Origin: an uncultured Muribaculaceae bacterium
GTDB taxonomy: Bacteria > Bacteroidota > Bacteroidia > Bacteroidales > Muribaculaceae
Direction: 5' to 3'
DNA: 64,000 nt
NCBI GenBank assembly: GCA_910583795.1
Contig: CAJTZQ010000007.1
Location: forward strand, 1-64,000
Shown: piece after piece, positions 51,969-61,423 of the stretch
How the letters are laid out: each line of letters begins with the position of its first letter
Numbering within the stretch: the stretch's first letter is position 1
The notes under the pieces: generated by a model
Told to the model about the DNA's origin: nothing
What the model saw: the letters and a program-made list of their open reading frames with translations, nothing else
Databases searched by the model: none
Program-made: the position numbers and the translations under genes

Positions 51969-54083
51969 ATGCTAAAATATCCAAAGCCTCCACAAAACGG
52001 AAACAACAGAAGAAATGCATTCAATATGTATTGGATGTATGCCGTTATCATACTTTCCCTTTTTGCCCTTTTTTATTTTCAAGACGCTTCCCAGACAAAG
52101 GAAGTTGACTGGACAGATTTCCAAAAAGCTGCCCTTGCCGGAGATATTGACAAAATTATTGTCTTTTCAGAAGCCGGTGCCGCTGAGGGATTTATGACTG
52201 ACGAAGGTGCAAAAAAACATAAATTTGACACATCGAGTGGATATGACGGGGATAAAAAAATAAAAACTACAATTCCGTCCACTGATAAGATTCAAGAAAA
52301 GATCGACGGTTGGAATGCTGCTCTTGCGGCTGAAGGGAAACCTGAAATAAAGGTGAATTACGAGAAGGGTTCTGATTTCATGAAACTCTTCTATTATTTC
52401 GGGCCGATAGTATTGCTTGTCATATTCATGGTCTACATGTCTAAAAGAATGAGTGGAGGCTCAGGTGGCGGCGGTATTTTCAGCGTAGGTAAATCAAGGG
52501 CTACTGTCTTTGATAAAAATAATGGCGCGACCGTAACGTTTAAAGACGTTGCCGGTCTTGCCGAAGCAAAAGTCGAGATTGAAGAGATCGTAGAATTTTT
52601 AAAAAATCCGCAAAGATACACGGAACTCGGTGCGAAAATTCCTAAGGGAGCACTTCTTGTAGGACCTCCAGGGACTGGTAAGACTCTTCTTGCCAAGGCA
52701 GTTGCTGGGGAGGCAAATGTTCCTTTCCTTTCAATGTCTGGCTCTGATTTTGTAGAAATGTTTGTCGGCGTGGGAGCCGCTCGTGTACGTGATCTTTTCA
52801 AACAAGCCAAGGAGAAAGCTCCTTGTATCGTATTTATTGATGAGATCGATGCTGTAGGCAGGGCTCGCGGAAAGAATCCCAACATGGGTTCAAACGACGA
52901 GCGTGAGAACACTCTAAACCAAATGCTTACCGAGATGGATGGCTTCGGTTCCAATAATGGCGTGATTATCCTTGCTGCCACAAACCGTGCCGACATGCTT
53001 GACAAGGCTCTTCTAAGACCAGGCAGATTTGATCGCCAGATTTATGTAGATCTGCCTGAGCTTACAGACAGAGTGGAAATATTCAATGTACATCTTCGTA
53101 GAATTAAAGTCAACAGTAAACTTGACGTTGAACAACTTGCACGCCAGACACAAGGATTTTCCGGCGCAGACATTGCGAATGTCTGCAATGAAGCTGCCTT
53201 GATTGCTGCACGCAACAATAAAAAAGCTGTAGATTGGAACGATTTTATGTCGGCAATCGACAGAATTGTCGGTGGTCTTGAAAAGAGATCTCGCATCATC
53301 ACAGATGAAGAGAAGTTTTCAATAGCCACTCACGAGGCGGGACATGCTACAATCAGTTGGATGACACAGTATGGCAATCCACTTGTTAAAGTAACCATCG
53401 TTCCTCGTGGAAGAGCGCTTGGAGCTGCTTGGTATGCTCCCGAAGCAAGACAAATTATTCCGACACAAGCTTTACTCGACACTATGTGCGGACTTCTTGC
53501 AGGTAGAGCTGCTGAAGATGTTTTCACCGGTCAAGTCGGCACAGGAGCAAGCGACGACCTTGAAAAGTGTACTAAGATTGCACGTTCTCTTGTATTGGTT
53601 TATGGAATGAGCGACCGTCTCCCAAACCTTAATTATAATGACTCCACAGGTCAGGATTACGGATTCACCAAACCTTATTCTGATGAAACAGCTAAAGTGA
53701 TCGATGAGGAAGTGAAGCGGATTGTCAACGAGCAATACGAACGTGCTAAAGAAATACTACGCAAATATGCAAAAGAGCATAATCAAATCAGAGATTTGCT
53801 TGTTGAAAAAGAAGTGATTTTCCACGATGACGTGCAACTTATCCTGGGGCCGAGAAAATGGAAATCACGTACCGATGAAATCATCGAGATCAATAAAAAG
53901 GAGGAACAAAAAAGGGAACTCGAAAAGGAGAAAAAAGAAGCTGGAGATCCTGTATATGATTCTTCAAAACGGATTGCATCTTCTTCAGATAAAAACGATT
54001 CGTCTAATGATGGTTTTAATCATGACGATTCCTCCTCAGATATCGATGACCCGGGCACTCCACCTCCGTTTAATAAAGCGTAA
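51969..54083 (+). CDS. ftsH: ATP-dependent zinc metalloprotease FtsH
   Basis: A 704-residue membrane protease. Transmembrane helices at about residues 17-34 and 140-157 flank a periplasmic domain. The AAA+ module has Walker A GPPGTGKT (232-239), IVFIDEID and the arginine-finger region RPGRFDRQ. The protease domain has the zinc motif HEAGH (455-459). The C-terminus is a charged, Ser/Asp-rich tail. It is co-transcribed with rsfS and degrades unassembled membrane proteins and regulators. Confidence 0.97.
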   Translation: MLKYPKPPQNGNNRRNAFNMYWMYAVIILSLFALFYFQDASQTKEVDWTDFQKAALAGDIDKIIVFSEAGAAEGFMTDEGAKKHKFDTSSGYDGDKKIKTTIPSTDKIQEKIDGWNAALAAEGKPEIKVNYEKGSDFMKLFYYFGPIVLLVIFMVYMSKRMSGGSGGGGIFSVGKSRATVFDKNNGATVTFKDVAGLAEAKVEIEEIVEFLKNPQRYTELGAKIPKGALLVGPPGTGKTLLAKAVAGEANVPFLSMSGSDFVEMFVGVGAARVRDLFKQAKEKAPCIVFIDEIDAVGRARGKNPNMGSNDERENTLNQMLTEMDGFGSNNGVIILAATNRADMLDKALLRPGRFDRQIYVDLPELTDRVEIFNVHLRRIKVNSKLDVEQLARQTQGFSGADIANVCNEAALIAARNNKKAVDWNDFMSAIDRIVGGLEKRSRIITDEEKFSIATHEAGHATISWMTQYGNPLVKVTIVPRGRALGAAWYAPEARQIIPTQALLDTMCGLLAGRAAEDVFTGQVGTGASDDLEKCTKIARSLVLVYGMSDRLPNLNYNDSTGQDYGFTKPYSDETAKVIDEEVKRIVNEQYERAKEILRKYAKEHNQIRDLLVEKEVIFHDDVQLILGPRKWKSRTDEIIEINKKEEQKRELEKEKKEAGDPVYDSSKRIASSSDKNDSSNDGFNHDDSSSDIDDPGTPPPFNKA

Positions 54084-54121
54084 CATAAGTGGAATTCTCC
54101 ATTGATTCTTAAGAAACACCC

Positions 54122-54165
54122 AAAGTGCAAACACAGACTTCTGGCAAAACTGTGTTTGCACTTTT
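54122..54165 (+). terminator. Terminator of rsfS-ftsH
   Basis: A 15-bp perfect stem (AAAGTGCAAACACAG at 54122-54136 and its inverse 54150-54164) followed by a T-run, about 40 nt after the ftsH stop. Confidence 0.85.
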
Positions 54166-54278
54166 TCTATACTATAAGATTCTCTCTTGTTAAACTTTAT
54201 ATTTTTCCAAACCATACAAAAATTGGTCAATTATTCTTATCATTTCCAATTTTTAACACAACAACCGTCAAAAATTGC

Positions 54279-54318
54279 TATCTTTGCACCGATTTACGAA
54301 TAAGGCTCTCCCTTATTC
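54279..54318 (+). promoter_or_regulatory. -7 box and leader hairpin of the RND efflux operon
   Basis: TATCTTTG at 54279-54286 matches the -7 consensus. An 8-bp hairpin (GAATAAGG, loop CTCTC, CCTTATTC; 54298-54318) follows near the transcript start. The leader to the first ATG is about 190 nt; otherwise 54166-54485 is AT-rich and empty. Confidence 0.5.
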
Positions 54319-54485
54319 TTGGAAGTCGGGTATAAACAAATATAGGTATTTGTACGTATATAACTATAAATGGCTGATTTAGATGATAAACCATATTGAA
54401 GGTTCAAAAAATATCCACATACAACGCTTCATATTAAAGAAAATACGAAGCAAGTCTTAACGACAATCTATACAAATAACATAAT

Positions 54486-55685
54486 ATGAACATCAAACAA
54501 TTCAATGTGCTGGCTATTTTGCTGGCAACCGGAAGCATTGTGCTTCCCTCTTGCAAAGGTAAATCTGACCAACAGCAGGGCATGCAGGCTCCGGAATTGG
54601 CAGTATTGACCATGGCGACTACAGATGCGACTCTCGAAACTGCCTATCCTACGACTCTTGAAGGTGAGAACGATGTAGAGATACGTCCTCAGGTGACAGG
54701 CTTCATTACAAAGGTTAATGTAGAAGAAGGCGACAGAGTGTCCAAAGGACAAGTTCTGTTTTCAATTGATCAGGTTCAACTTCAGGCAGCTGTAGAACAA
54801 GCACAGGCAGCTGTAGCGGTGGCTCAGGCAAATGTAAACACTGCAACCACCAATGCTACAAACAACAAGATCCTACTTGACAAAAACATCATAAGCCAAT
54901 CGGCATATCAAACTTCGGTAGATGCCCTTAATTCTGCTAAAGCTCAGCTTCAGCAAGCTCAGGCAGGACTTACTTCTGCCCGTAAGAATCTCTCATATTC
55001 TTCAGTGACGGCTCCTGTGGCTGGCGTTGTCGGAACGATTGATTTTAAGGAAGGTACCCTTGTATCCCCCTCCACTCTTCTCACAGTTCTTTCTAATAAT
55101 TCAGACATGCAGGCAAACTTTTCTCTCACTGAGAAAGATGTGCTTAATTATACGGATGGTGGCAAACGCTCACTAAAGGACGTGATTGGAGAACTTCCTG
55201 AAGTATCTCTTCAGCTTGCAACTGGTGAAATTTATCCATACAAAGGCAAAATCATCTCCGTTTCAGGCGTTCTCAACCAGGCAACCGGCAGTGCAAATGC
55301 AAAAGCTGTGTTCCCTAATCCTGACGGAATGCTCCGCAGCGGAAATACAGGTAAAGTTCTTCTACCTTCAATCCATCAAGGCGTCATGCTTGTACCCCAG
55401 AAGGCAACTTTTGAAGTGCAAGATATGAAGTTCGTCTTTGTTGTTGGCGACTCTGCAAAACTTAAATCACGAAACATAACAATTGCTCCTGAAAATGATG
55501 GTAAAAATTATATCGTAACTTCTGGACTTAATCCTGGTGAGACTATCGTAACGGAAGGCGTTGGTATAACAACACGAGAAGGTATGATAATTACACCTAA
55601 AGCAACAGCTGCCGCTCCCGTACAGACTGCTCCTCAGGCAGAAGAAGGAAATAAAGAGGCTGCACAACCTGTAGAAAAGAAATAA
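54486..55685 (+). CDS. RND efflux periplasmic adaptor lipoprotein (MexA/AcrA family)
   Basis: A 399-residue membrane fusion protein with a lipobox (IVLPSC at residue 23). The order is a barrel-sandwich half (VEIRPQVTGFITKVNVEEGDRVSKGQ), a coiled-coil hairpin (about 95-165, AQAAVAVAQANV...), the second lipoyl half (TAPVAGVVGTIDFKEGTLV), and a C-terminal Pro/Ala/Glu tail. It links the inner-membrane pump to the outer-membrane channel. It is the first gene of an efflux operon, 18 nt before the pump gene. Confidence 0.94.
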   Translation: MNIKQFNVLAILLATGSIVLPSCKGKSDQQQGMQAPELAVLTMATTDATLETAYPTTLEGENDVEIRPQVTGFITKVNVEEGDRVSKGQVLFSIDQVQLQAAVEQAQAAVAVAQANVNTATTNATNNKILLDKNIISQSAYQTSVDALNSAKAQLQQAQAGLTSARKNLSYSSVTAPVAGVVGTIDFKEGTLVSPSTLLTVLSNNSDMQANFSLTEKDVLNYTDGGKRSLKDVIGELPEVSLQLATGEIYPYKGKIISVSGVLNQATGSANAKAVFPNPDGMLRSGNTGKVLLPSIHQGVMLVPQKATFEVQDMKFVFVVGDSAKLKSRNITIAPENDGKNYIVTSGLNPGETIVTEGVGITTREGMIITPKATAAAPVQTAPQAEEGNKEAAQPVEKK

Positions 55686-55703
55686 CAAGTCATTAATAAT
55701 AAG

Positions 55704-58700
55704 ATGAATTTAGCTACATTTATCAACAGACCTGTATTCTCAACCGTGATCTCGATTTTTATCGTGATTTTCGGTATTTTGGGTCTAATGGCACTTCCTA
55801 TCGAGCAATATCCTGATATCGCTCCCCCAACAGTGCAGGTATCTACGACCTATACCGGTGCAAATGCCCAATCTGTGCTCAACTCTGTGATCGCTCCACT
55901 TGAAGAGCAGATCAACGGTGCGGAGAACATGGACTATATGTATTCATCTGCCGCGAACAATGGCTCTGCCACAATCACTGTGACATTCAAACAGGGCATG
56001 GATCCTGACATGGCTGCGGTAGATGTTCAAAACCGTGTGGCTAAGGCAGCATCATTCCTCCCGGCAGAGGTTAATCAGGTAGGTGTCATAACTCAGAAGC
56101 GTATGTCATCTATGTTGATCGTATTCGACGTCTATGATGAAACCAACAAATACTCTGAAAGCTTCATCGAGAACTACCTTGCGATCAACGTAATCCCTGT
56201 TATCAAACGTATCTATGGTGTTGGTGAGGCTATGGTGATGGGTGCCGACTACAGTATGCGTATATGGCTTAAACCAGACGTAATGGCCCAATACGGACTT
56301 ATGCCTACTGACATATCGGCAGCTCTTGCTGAACAAAACATAGAGGCTGCTCCCGGTCAGTTCGGTGAACGAGGCGACCAGAGTTTCCAATATGTAATGC
56401 GCTATAAGGGACGCCTCGCCGACGAAGGAGAATTTGAAGACATCATTATACGGGCAACACCGGATGGTCAGATTCTAAGACTAAAAGACGTGGCAGACGT
56501 TGAGCTGGGCAGACTTTCTTACGGATTCCACGCAACAGTGAACGGACACATTGGTGTAGCTGCTCTCGTGTTCCAGTCTCCGGGTTCTAATGCCACAGAA
56601 GTCGTAAACAATATCGTGGCTGAACTTAAGAAATTCCAGGCAGAAGCTCCGGAAGGACTAAAAATAGGATACACACTTAACGTCAACGACTTCCTTTTCG
56701 CTTCAATGCATGAGGTTGTAAAAACCCTTATCGAGGCTTTCATACTTGTGTTCCTCGTGGTGTTTATCTTCCTACAGGATTTCCGCTCTACTCTAATCCC
56801 TATGATCGCCATTCCTGTGGCGCTTATAGGCACATTCTTCCTCCTCTATATTTTCGGATTCTCTATCAACCTTCTCACCCTCTCCGCACTCGTTCTTGCG
56901 ATTGCAATTGTGGTCGACGATGCCATAGTGGTCGTCGAGGCGGTGCATGCGAAGCTTGATCAAGGATACAAATCTGCAAAACGTGCCGCCATCGACGCTA
57001 TGAACGAAATCGGCAGCGCCCTTGTGTCAATCACTCTTGTGATGATGCTCGTGTTCATTCCGGTGTCATTCATGGGTGGTCCTTCAGGTGTGTTCTATCG
57101 CCAGTTCGGTCTTACTATGGCGATGGCAATTTTCCTTTCCGCCATCAATGCTCTTACCCTTTCTCCTGCTTTGTGTGCTCTCTTCCTTAAGCCACATGCT
57201 ACTGAAGATGAGACCGAAATGACAGGAGGCTATGACATTCCTAAGCAAGAAAAGAAAGTGCCTTTCCGCAAACGTTTCTTCTATTGGTTTAACGTAGCCT
57301 TCGATGCCCTCCTTTCGAAATATAAAAAGGCAACCACATTGTTCCTTCAACATAAGTGGATCGCATTCGCTTCGGTAGCAGCTTCAGTAGGAATACTGGT
57401 ATGGTTGATGTCTACCACTCCTACCGGCCTCGTACCTAATGAAGATACCGGATCTCTAATGGGCGTTGTCGACATGCCTCCTGCTACTTCTCTTGAAAAG
57501 ACCAAGGCAATAATGGACAAGGTTGACAGCATAGCGAGAACAATACCGGCGATCGAAACTACCACCGCAATCACAGGTTATAGTTTCGTAGGTGGTCAAG
57601 GCAACACATATGGTTCATTCATCATCAAGCTGAAGAATTGGGAAGACCGCAACATGAAGACTGAAAATTCCACAGCAATTGTTCAATTGCTTGCTCAGAA
57701 ATGTTCTGAAATCAAGGATGGTCGTGTGATGTTCTTCCAACCTCCTATGATTACAGGTTACGGAGCGACCAACGGCTTCGAGCTTAAGCTTCTTGATAAA
57801 ACCGGTGGTGACCTCAACAACTTCTTCCAGGTTTATCAACGTTTTATCGCTGCTTTGAATGCTCGTCCTGAGATCGCCATGGCTTATTCAACTTTCAACC
57901 CTTCATTCCCTCAATATCTTGTTGATATCGATGTGGCTAAAGTTAAACAGGCCGGTCTCACACAGAATGCCGTGCTTTCTGCTCTTCAGGGATATTATGG
58001 CGGTATGTATGTGTCAAACTTCAACAAGTTCGGCAAGCTATATCGCGTCATGATGCAGGCTGATCCGGAAGCTCGTGTTTCACCCGAGACTCTCAAACAA
58101 ATCAAAATCCGCAACGGCAATCAAATGGCTCCTATTGACAACTTTGTGAAGCTCACACGAGTATATGGTCCTGACGTTATCAACCGTTTCAATATGTTTA
58201 CCTCAATCAATATCACAGGTAATACTACTCCCGGTTATTCTTCAGGTCAGGCTATTGAAGCTATAGCAGAAGTTGCCGATCAGACACTTCCTGTAGGATT
58301 CGGTTATGACTTCTCCGGTCTTACTCGTGAGGAGGCGTCAACAGGATCTGGACAGACAGCTTATATCTTTGCTCTTGTGCTCCTGTTTGTCTATCTCATT
58401 CTATCTGCTCAATATGAAAGCTACCTCCTTCCTTGGTCTGTTATCCTTTCAGTACCGTTCGGATTGATGGGTACGTTTATTTTCGCAAGAATGATGGGCA
58501 TAGACAACAACATCTATCTTCAGATTGCATTGATCATGCTTATCGGTCTTCTTGCTAAAAATGCCATTCTTATCGTGGAGTTCGCACTCGAACGCCGTCG
58601 CACCGGCATGAGTATTTTCAACTCTGCTGTACAGGGTGCCGTTGCGCGTCTACGACCTATCCTCATGACCTCACTTGCCATGATTATCGGTCTTATTCCT

Positions 58701-58922
58701 TTGATGATCGCCACCGGTGCCGGTGCAAACGGTAACCGCGCACTTGGTTCAGGTGCTATCGGAGGCATGTTGATAGGTATGATTCTTCAGGTTATTTTCG
58801 TTCCTGCCCTCTTCATGGCGTTCCAGGCTCTTCAAGAGAAACTCTCACCACCGAAATGGAAGGACACAGACAATACCGGAATCACTTCTGAGCTTGAACA
58901 ATATTCAATTCCTAAGAAATAA
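55704..58922 (+). CDS. RND multidrug efflux transporter, HAE1 family (AcrB-like)
   Basis: A 1072-residue inner-membrane pump with 12 transmembrane helices and two large periplasmic loops. The N-terminus FINRPVFSTVISIFIVIFG and the proton-relay pair Asp405-Asp406 in AIVVDDAIVV mark a proton-driven HAE1 pump. The TM10 Lys of GLLAKNAILIVEFA is also present. It likely exports bile salts, drugs or lipophilic metabolites; the substrate cannot be inferred. It is the second gene of the efflux operon. Confidence 0.95.
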   Translation: MNLATFINRPVFSTVISIFIVIFGILGLMALPIEQYPDIAPPTVQVSTTYTGANAQSVLNSVIAPLEEQINGAENMDYMYSSAANNGSATITVTFKQGMDPDMAAVDVQNRVAKAASFLPAEVNQVGVITQKRMSSMLIVFDVYDETNKYSESFIENYLAINVIPVIKRIYGVGEAMVMGADYSMRIWLKPDVMAQYGLMPTDISAALAEQNIEAAPGQFGERGDQSFQYVMRYKGRLADEGEFEDIIIRATPDGQILRLKDVADVELGRLSYGFHATVNGHIGVAALVFQSPGSNATEVVNNIVAELKKFQAEAPEGLKIGYTLNVNDFLFASMHEVVKTLIEAFILVFLVVFIFLQDFRSTLIPMIAIPVALIGTFFLLYIFGFSINLLTLSALVLAIAIVVDDAIVVVEAVHAKLDQGYKSAKRAAIDAMNEIGSALVSITLVMMLVFIPVSFMGGPSGVFYRQFGLTMAMAIFLSAINALTLSPALCALFLKPHATEDETEMTGGYDIPKQEKKVPFRKRFFYWFNVAFDALLSKYKKATTLFLQHKWIAFASVAASVGILVWLMSTTPTGLVPNEDTGSLMGVVDMPPATSLEKTKAIMDKVDSIARTIPAIETTTAITGYSFVGGQGNTYGSFIIKLKNWEDRNMKTENSTAIVQLLAQKCSEIKDGRVMFFQPPMITGYGATNGFELKLLDKTGGDLNNFFQVYQRFIAALNARPEIAMAYSTFNPSFPQYLVDIDVAKVKQAGLTQNAVLSALQGYYGGMYVSNFNKFGKLYRVMMQADPEARVSPETLKQIKIRNGNQMAPIDNFVKLTRVYGPDVINRFNMFTSINITGNTTPGYSSGQAIEAIAEVADQTLPVGFGYDFSGLTREEASTGSGQTAYIFALVLLFVYLILSAQYESYLLPWSVILSVPFGLMGTFIFARMMGIDNNIYLQIALIMLIGLLAKNAILIVEFALERRRTGMSIFNSAVQGAVARLRPILMTSLAMIIGLIPLMIATGAGANGNRALGSGAIGGMLIGMILQVIFVPALFMAFQALQEKLSPPKWKDTDNTGITSELEQYSIPKK

Positions 58923-58938
58923 GTGAACCGTCATTATA

Positions 58939-58984
58939 GCATGTCCGGATTATGATTCATATTACGGATATCATCCGGACATGC
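58939..58984 (+). other. Intra-operon hairpin between pump and outer-membrane channel genes
   Basis: A perfect 12-bp stem GCATGTCCGGAT (58939-58950) with its inverse at 58973-58984 and a 22-nt loop. It is followed by AATAACTTTC rather than a T-run, so it is a weak terminator at most; it may protect or attenuate the mRNA before the tolC-like gene. Confidence 0.6.
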
Positions 58985-59004
58985 AATAACTTTCAATCTT
59001 AAAT

Positions 59005-60399
59005 ATGAAGCTATATAAAATTTGCGCAGCAGGCGCATTGATGGCGGTAGCATTTTCAAGTTGCCACATCTATAAAAAATATGATCTACCTGTTGAAGAA
59101 AGCCAGCTTGTGGGAGACTACAAAAAAGCTATGGAGACACAGGTTGATTCAACCTCTTTACCCTATCTTGGATGGGAAAAGATATTTCAGGATCCCAAAT
59201 TACAGAGTCTCATCCGTCTTGCCCTTGCAAACAATAAGGATCTCAAGAATGCAAAGCTTAATGTAGACATCGCAAGAGCCCAACTCAAGGGAGCCAAATT
59301 AAGCTATTTCCCTGCTGTATCCATTTCTCCCAATGGTGGTACAGCCACCTATGGAGGCAACAAAATGGACTGGACAGATATGAACTGGAGCTATACAATT
59401 CCATTGAGCGTATCCTGGGAAATAGACGCATTTGCAAAGATTCTCAACCGTAAGCGCGGTGCGCAGATGAGTTATGAAATGTCTCAGGAATATGAACAGG
59501 CAGTTCATTCCCAAATTGTATGTGGAGTAGCTTCCGTCTATTATTCGCTTGTAATGCTCAATCAGCAACTCGACCTTACAAAACGCACTTGCGAGATTTG
59601 GACAGAGCAGGTTGAAACTATGGAGCTGCTTAAAGAAGCCGGAAGGACAAATGAAGCCGCAGTGGTTCAGAGTCGTGCAAATCTTTATAATATTCAAAGT
59701 TCTGTGCCCACGCTTGAGGAATCTATCCATCAGTTACAAAATACACTTTCGTTACTTTTGAATTCGTATCCTCAACATTGGGATGTCACTTCACAACTCG
59801 ATTTCACAATACCGGAACAAATTATCAATGGTATTCCGGTTTCGTATCTTGCAGTCCGTCCTGACGTGAGAGCCGCAGAAAGATCTATGGCGGCAGCATA
59901 TTACACGACAAACAGTGCACGTGCCGCATTCTATCCAAGTCTAATTATCTCTGCGCAGGGTGGGTTCACCAATCTTATCGGTTCGATGATAAAGAATCCT
60001 GGAGAATGGTTCCTGCAGCTTGCAGGTCAGCTTACTGCCCCGATTTTCTCAAGGGGACAAAATATAGCGACTCTTGAAGCAGCCAAAGCTCAACAGAAAC
60101 AGGCACTCAACAATTTCGAATATGCAGTTCTTTCTGCAAGTTCTGACGTAAGCAACGCCCTTGTGTCATACAACAAGAATGTAGAGAGACTTAAATTTCT
60201 CGAACTTCAAGTTGATCAACTTGAGAAATCGGTTGAATACACCAACGAACTTTTCATGTATAATCAGTCTACCACCTATCTTGAAGTGTTGACGGCAAGG
60301 TCAAGCCTACTCAATGCTCAGCTTGCCTGCATAGCAAACTGGCATGAACGTGCCGCTGCTCTCATTTCATTATATCAGTCGGTAGGCGGAGGCAGATAA
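59005..60399 (+). CDS. Outer-membrane efflux lipoprotein (TolC/OprM-like, NodT family)
   Basis: A 464-residue channel protein with a lipobox (VAFSSC). Two internal repeats of the outer-membrane factor fold are visible: LANNKDLKNAKLNVDIARAQ and the matching SYLAVRPDVRAAERSMAAAY. The C-terminal half has the coiled helices ALVSYNKNVERLKFLELQV. It completes the tripartite pump of this operon. Confidence 0.93.
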   Translation: MKLYKICAAGALMAVAFSSCHIYKKYDLPVEESQLVGDYKKAMETQVDSTSLPYLGWEKIFQDPKLQSLIRLALANNKDLKNAKLNVDIARAQLKGAKLSYFPAVSISPNGGTATYGGNKMDWTDMNWSYTIPLSVSWEIDAFAKILNRKRGAQMSYEMSQEYEQAVHSQIVCGVASVYYSLVMLNQQLDLTKRTCEIWTEQVETMELLKEAGRTNEAAVVQSRANLYNIQSSVPTLEESIHQLQNTLSLLLNSYPQHWDVTSQLDFTIPEQIINGIPVSYLAVRPDVRAAERSMAAAYYTTNSARAAFYPSLIISAQGGFTNLIGSMIKNPGEWFLQLAGQLTAPIFSRGQNIATLEAAKAQQKQALNNFEYAVLSASSDVSNALVSYNKNVERLKFLELQVDQLEKSVEYTNELFMYNQSTTYLEVLTARSSLLNAQLACIANWHERAAALISLYQSVGGGR

Positions 60400-60423
60400 T
60401 ATTAACCTTAAAACCTATAGCCT

Positions 60424-61221
60424 ATGGCAACAATCAGCAATCTTGCATACGTGCATCCTGAAGCAAAACTTGCCGACGACATTATCGTGGATGCTTTTGC
60501 TTATATAGATAAAGGTGTGGTCATTGGAAGCGGATGCCACATACACCCTCATTCCAGTGTGCTCGAAGGGACAATCATCGGTCAAAACAACGAAATTTAC
60601 GAAGGAGCCGTTGTGGGAGCCACTCCTCAGGATTTTCGCTGGAAAGGCGATCTGTCATACGTTGAAATCGGAGACAACAACAAAATCCGAGAACAGGTGA
60701 TAATCAATCGTAGCATTCACAAAAATGGCAAGACAATAGTTGGGAACAATTCGTTTATCATGGCTCAATCCCACATCGGGCACGACTCACAAATAGGAGA
60801 TTATTGTGTTCTCGGAAATGCTGTAAAGATTGCCGGAGATGTTATAATCGGTAATTATTCCATTTTGTCATCCCATGCCCTTGTTCATGAAAATTGCCAC
60901 ATCGGCGAATGGGTGCTTATCAAAGGTGGATGTAGAGTGAATGGCAACGTCCCTCCATTTGTGGTCATGGCACATAATCCCATCGAATATTTTGGAGTGA
61001 ATGCCTATGTGCTCAAAAAAGGGAATAAGAGTGATGAAATAATTGATGACATAGCTAAATGTTATCGTCATGTGTATCAAACAGGCACATCTGTTTTCAA
61101 CGCTATCCGCCGCATCCATGAAGACGTGGATCAGTCGGAAGAACGTGATCAGATTCTTGATTTCATCAAAGACCACGATTTGAGACTCGCAGCTTTGCCA
61201 TTCGCAGATCAGGATGATTGA
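60424..61221 (+). CDS. LpxA-like UDP-GlcNAc acyltransferase paralogue
   Basis: A 265-residue left-handed beta-helix protein with hexapeptide repeats through residue 190 and a helical C-terminus (NAIRRIHEDVDQSEERDQIL). It resembles LpxA: ATPQDFRWKGD, the catalytic-type His in HIGHDSQIGD, and VPPFVVMAHNP. Other positions differ from classical LpxA: AGD instead of AGH, and VHENCHIG instead of VHQFCIIG. Bacteroidales usually have a main lpxA elsewhere with lpxC/fabZ, so this may be a second acyltransferase. It starts 24 nt after the efflux channel gene, so it belongs to that operon. Confidence 0.75.
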   Translation: MATISNLAYVHPEAKLADDIIVDAFAYIDKGVVIGSGCHIHPHSSVLEGTIIGQNNEIYEGAVVGATPQDFRWKGDLSYVEIGDNNKIREQVIINRSIHKNGKTIVGNNSFIMAQSHIGHDSQIGDYCVLGNAVKIAGDVIIGNYSILSSHALVHENCHIGEWVLIKGGCRVNGNVPPFVVMAHNPIEYFGVNAYVLKKGNKSDEIIDDIAKCYRHVYQTGTSVFNAIRRIHEDVDQSEERDQILDFIKDHDLRLAALPFADQDD

Positions 61222-61239
61222 TAGAATATTATAATCATT

Positions 61240-61276
61240 AATAGACGGAATCTTATAATCGAGGATTCCGTCTATT
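61240..61276 (+). terminator. Terminator of the efflux/LpxA-like operon
   Basis: A 13-bp perfect stem (61240-61252 and 61264-61276) with an 11-nt loop followed by TTATTTAT, 18 nt after the stop. Confidence 0.85.
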
Positions 61277-61381
61277 TTATTTATAGACAGAGGCAGCCTA
61301 TAAGAGTATTATCACATATTAATGATTTTATTTTGCATGATGAAATTAGCAATCTTCATTGGAAATAATTGGAATTTTAAT

Positions 61382-61389
61382 TAATTTTG
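61382..61389 (+). promoter_or_regulatory. Promoter of the histidine-degradation operon
   Basis: TAATTTTG at 61382-61389 is a -7 box; ATTGG at 61358-61362 about 20 nt upstream may be the -33 element. The leader to the hutU ATG is about 28 nt. Confidence 0.55.
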
Positions 61390-61423
61390 CAAAAAATAAT
61401 AACAAAACCTTTATCAATACACC

